A DNA stretch of 64,000 nt, taken from positions 19,360,482 to 19,424,481 of the forward strand of contig JACBWW010000008.1 of NCBI GenBank assembly GCA_020086605.1, read 5' to 3'. Of the stretch, positions 59,750 through 64,000 are shown one piece after another. The notes under the pieces are model-generated. The model did no database searches and had not been told where the DNA came from. It saw nothing but the letters and a program-made list of their open reading frames with translations. A program made the translations under genes and the position numbers. The first letter of the stretch is position 1; each line of letters starts with the position of its first letter. The stretch is from Lanius collurio. Taxonomy: Eukaryota > Chordata > Aves > Passeriformes > Laniidae.

Positions 59750-62700
59750 CACAGCACAGCTCCAAAGTAATACAGATGCAAGTTAAAATATCATTACTCT
59801 ATTTTTTATATTAGTCATTTCATGGCACGAACTATCTCAGTTGCATGAATACTTCATATACTAGACAGAAAACACCCCATCAGCAGTAAAAGAATGACAC
59901 AGTATTTCATCTGTTCATATAACCATGATTAACTTCCCAACTGATATAAAAAAAGTCTTTTAGAGGCCCTTGGACTTGAATTCATGAACAATGTAATACA
60001 ACAGCAGAGGTTTCACAATCTCTGCTTGTTCTCTAAAAAGCAGAAGCAGCTATCTTCCTCTCATGTGACAGCTAAACTGATCTACTCTTGCCTGCACAAA
60101 GAACTCTTGTGCTTTCTCCACATGCAGGTGGGAAAAACCAACCAAGTCTGAAAGCTCTTGCTTTAATAAATCAGTTATCTTATGCAGAATGTAAGTTGTA
60201 TGTATATCTCTATATATTCATTTTTATTTATAGAACACAACTTCTTGAGTGATCCAAACAACTTCCTATTTTAACTCAAGCCTTGGCTAAAATATTCATT
60301 AAGTATTCTTATCTGTGGAAAAAATATTTTTCCTGTGACTGCACCAAACTCCTACATACTTGGAAAATACCCTCACTTTGTGACCCTGAGCCTGGGAGTT
60401 TTGGGGGTTTTTCGTTTGTTTTCTGCAAAATCTCTCATCAGTGTCAGGCAAGCTGAGACTTTTCTACACAGCAATGTTTAGATTGCCAGTCTCTATATCA
60501 CTGTGCCTCAGCACAAAATAAAAATAAGAAATCCAGAGCATATTCCACCAAGAACTTAATACCTCAGTGTACAGAGAATTCTGATCTTCATACAGCAGCA
60601 CCAATTCATGACAGCTATGTGCTTAAGTGACTCCCAGGTGGTATTTCATTTGAATCTCTGTGCAAAGCTAATGAGCAAGCTGAAAACAAACCTCAGAGAG
60701 CATGCCTGGACCACCCCTCTGCTTCATCAAGAAGCAAGGATTTTGCTCTTAACTGTTTCAGCTTCTCATGAGTAGAACAAAAAAAGGTAAAATATGCTTT
60801 TTTTCTGATAAATGTTAACTTTTAAACTTTGCCTCCCTCCCCCTTAAGGCAGCACCAAGTATCTTCTCAATTCTTTGTATCGGTATTTTCAAACCAACAA
60901 ACATCAGTTCTTGTATTAATTGTCAATTAGTTCCAAAGAAATGGGTCTAAACTGAGTTCTGGAGTACTGAGCAAGGTCAACAGTGTGATGAATACTGAAT
61001 TTTGATGCATAAGGTCACTGTTCTGCAACTTAATAATTGCATTATTCGCTTTGGATTATTTGCTTCATGAACTATAAAACTCAATACCGTAAGATTAACA
61101 TACTGCATGGAAACAATCTACTGCAACATCTTTCGCAACAGGGAAGGCAAAATGTCCGTCATTTCTTGATTTTGAAGACTTGCAAATGGTAAATGAGTAG
61201 CTAGATTATGAACAAGTTGTTTTCCATGGACCAATGACTCAGTATTTTAGAATGAGGTATGCAGTACACATGCTATTTTAGTAAACTGTGGCGAAGTACA
61301 CAAGCAAACCTTACTTCTAAATAGCTTAGTGAATTCAGTACTAATTCTCTGCATGTATTTTTCTTACAAAGGGTATATAATGGTATATGAAAGCTCAACT
61401 GTAGCTCTAATTCATTTGCCAACTGTACCTTTCATTTCACTTCTCAACAGTTAGATGTCTTGGCTTCTCTGCTTTCGTATTTGGGTAAAAAAGCTTTAAC
61501 CAATAGCCAGGCTGGACCACATTTTATTAGCATTAATTATTAATTAGTTTATTAGGAAGACAGGAAAAAGGCAAGTTCTGAAATAGGAGTCAATTCACCA
61601 AGAAAGGGAGATTCTATTTGTTATATCCACAAATACCCAATCATAGCAAGGAGAAAAGTTATTAGATGCTGAGTTGCTTGTTTTTTTTCTTTTCTTTTAA
61701 ACATTTGTGTGAAGCAATTAAGCAAAAGTAACTTGCATATCAGCAGTGGTCAAACCATGAGGAACCACAAGAAATATTTATGAACAAAAGCGGTCACGAA
61801 GGAGCTGCATCAGTACAATCAATGCAGTTAATAACAGGTCTGATGGAAGAGCACTGGATGAGAAAGAACAAACACAGGAGAAATTACATCATTTGTTCAA
61901 TACAAATGCCACCTGTTGTAACAATCAAAACTGGAAGTGACCTTAGATGGGATATAAAGATCTCATTTTGAGGATCTTAAGCATGAATTAAGAATATGGT
62001 CACCCAGCTAAATGCAACCCAAGCCTCAGCAGGTCTCAAGAACACCAGACGAGTCAGCCAGCCAGGAGGCATGCTAGGAGCAGTGCTCAAATGCAAGGAA
62101 TAGGGACAAAAGAGTTAGACATTCCCTGAACTGAGGAGGTCAGCTGCTAATACTACTAACAGTTCCAGTAGAGCTCAGTTTCTCTTTTGCCATTACATAC
62201 TTCTAATGAAGTAGAGATCAGTAAATAAAAACCAGAGCAAGATAGACAAGGCATGGTCTGTCCTCCTGTCCGGTCTCCTGTTCCTTCTGCTGATTGACTA
62301 CTGCTGGCATCTATCATCTAACCATATGTGTTCATTCTAAGAGAACAAAAGATCAGATACATATGAAAATGTAAAATTTCACAGGAACATTCTCAACTTG
62401 GTAATAAATGACAGCAACCACCACTTAACAACAGAATTAAATGTGCTACTTCCTAGAGACAAAGGTACCTGTCTTCCAAAAATAGTTACAGAAACTTTAG
62501 CTGAATGTTATGGAAGTGTGAAATTTAGTTGTATTATTCTGTTAAGAGTACTCCCTTGAAGGCTGGTACATCAAAAGGTGCATTTGTCAAAAAGAGTATT
62601 TCACTGCTAAGAGGATAGTACTCACAACCAAAGCTCTAACTCCACAAACTGAAACATCCCCTTAACTAGAATCTCACAGGCCCTGGTCAAGAAGGGTCAA

Positions 62701-64000
62701 TCCTTCCTGTGAGCCTCAGTGATGAAGGCTCAAAACTCCAGAGATGGATGTCAAAGCATACAGAGGTAAATTTCCTGCATGGATTTTCTAGCTCCTGTGA
62801 AGTCAAATTCACCAATGTTTTAAAACATTTGTTTTATCTCTTGGTCTGAAACCACCTAGCTAATCCTTTGAGATACCTTACTCAGTAGGCACTGAAAATG
62901 AGTCCTCCTACAAAACAACACAAGATACAACAGCCTCTGATTAAAACAACAGATGCTTGCTACAAAGCAAATGAAATGGGCTTCTCTCCTGTGTATTTCT
63001 TAAAAAAAGCTATCAGACATCTCACACAAGTATTACAGAAAGTTCTTAGGGCTCTCTAATTCTTTCTATCATTATTTAGTTAGCCAGTCGCAGTTCAGAT
63101 GGATCAGGGTGTACACATAAGTGTTTTTGAGAAGTGAAAAACATCAGTAACATTACACAATCTCTCAGACTCTCCACTTTCATAATAAATGCTTTACAAA
63201 GAGAATTTGGTACTTTATCTCTAAAACCCTAAAAGTTTATCAAGTTTATTGAGCAGAATTTCTAGAACTTACAGAAGGTAAATAATTTATATTGATACAA
63301 AAGGCCCAAAGCTACTAGTAATTGTGCAGTTTAATTTTTAAAATAATTTTATGAGCTTTGCTTAATATACCCAAAATGAGACGAAAGTAGTTCAAATATT
63401 TATTACTGTATGACAAACTTCAGCATCCCAGCAGAGCCCAGTATGCCCAGTCCATGTTACGTCAGCTGAAGAGAATATACATGTCCTGTCTCCATCATGG
63501 TGCAACATACCCCCAGGCCTTATTTCAAAAACAGCAGTAATGTCATTACAAAGACTGAACCATAGTGCTCACTTACAGTCAGCTGTATGATTAGTTCATC
63601 TGCACCTGGTTATAGGATCTCAGGCACAGGTGTTAGAAAGGGATTCTTTTCTCCAGGTTGCCCCACTACGGACCTCCTCTAGCTCTTCCTGAAGTATACG
63701 GACAAGTTTTTACTTGTTACATATCATAACTCCCTTTATAACAAAATAAAATTCTTCATTTCTAGGTATGAAGTTGGATATTCTTAGGCAACAAGTCAAT
63801 CTTTCACTTCAGATTCTTCAAGGCTGTCCTAGCTCAAACTAGGAGTATTAGTTGAAATGTGATTGGCCAACACACAGAAAGGATCAGGTCAGACCAGATA
63901 CATGCCTTGCTGATGCAGAAGTCTAAGCCATTAACAGAAACATGAGAATTATAGGTAGGAGAAAAGCCAAAATACAAGTCCTAAAACAAAGTTCTCATTG

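Overview
This is a stretch of vertebrate nuclear DNA, almost certainly from a bird. CR1-type LINE fragments are scattered through it and a solo retroviral LTR is present. Introns are AT-rich with canonical GT-AG borders, and the three genes match human MIER3, SETD9 and MAP3K1 exon for exon. Gene order and orientation are those of human 5q11.2 (MAP3K1 - SETD9 - MIER3), seen here from the opposite strand. There are no bacterial-type operons, CRISPR arrays or plasmid or phage genes.

Layout. Positions 1-380 hold a near-perfect 174-bp inverted repeat. From 1753 to 15117 the + strand carries eleven coding exons of MIER3, all except the first short coding exon, followed by a 3' UTR of about 3.4 kb ending near 18550. 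From 18551 to 23930 is the gap between the two convergent genes; it holds a CR1 LINE split by a solo LTR that carries a 5-bp target duplication. From 23930 to about 31340 the - strand carries the complete SETD9 gene (six coding exons) and its CpG-rich promoter. A 3-kb spacer with another CR1 fragment follows. From about 34100 to the right edge the - strand carries MAP3K1: 3' UTR, exons 20 to 2, and more than 6 kb of intron 1. Exon 1 lies beyond the window.

The genes do not form an operon. MIER3 encodes an ELM2-SANT nuclear corepressor that recruits class I HDACs. SETD9 encodes a small SET-domain protein, a putative lysine methyltransferase. MAP3K1 (MEKK1) encodes a kinase fused to a SWIM zinc finger and a RING/PHD-type E3 ligase module, acting above JNK/p38/ERK. 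All exon joins were worked out by hand from splice sites and reading phase; every exon length fits its phase and no frame-breaking lesion was found in the coding exons.

Items most worth a second look: the inverted repeat at the left edge with an open frame through it; an 81-bp stop-free, in-frame last intron in MIER3; the LTR nested in a CR1; a GC-rich island with a CTCF-like motif in MAP3K1 intron 2; and a TATC microsatellite about 175 bp inside SETD9 intron 1. I found no clearly undescribed biological system.
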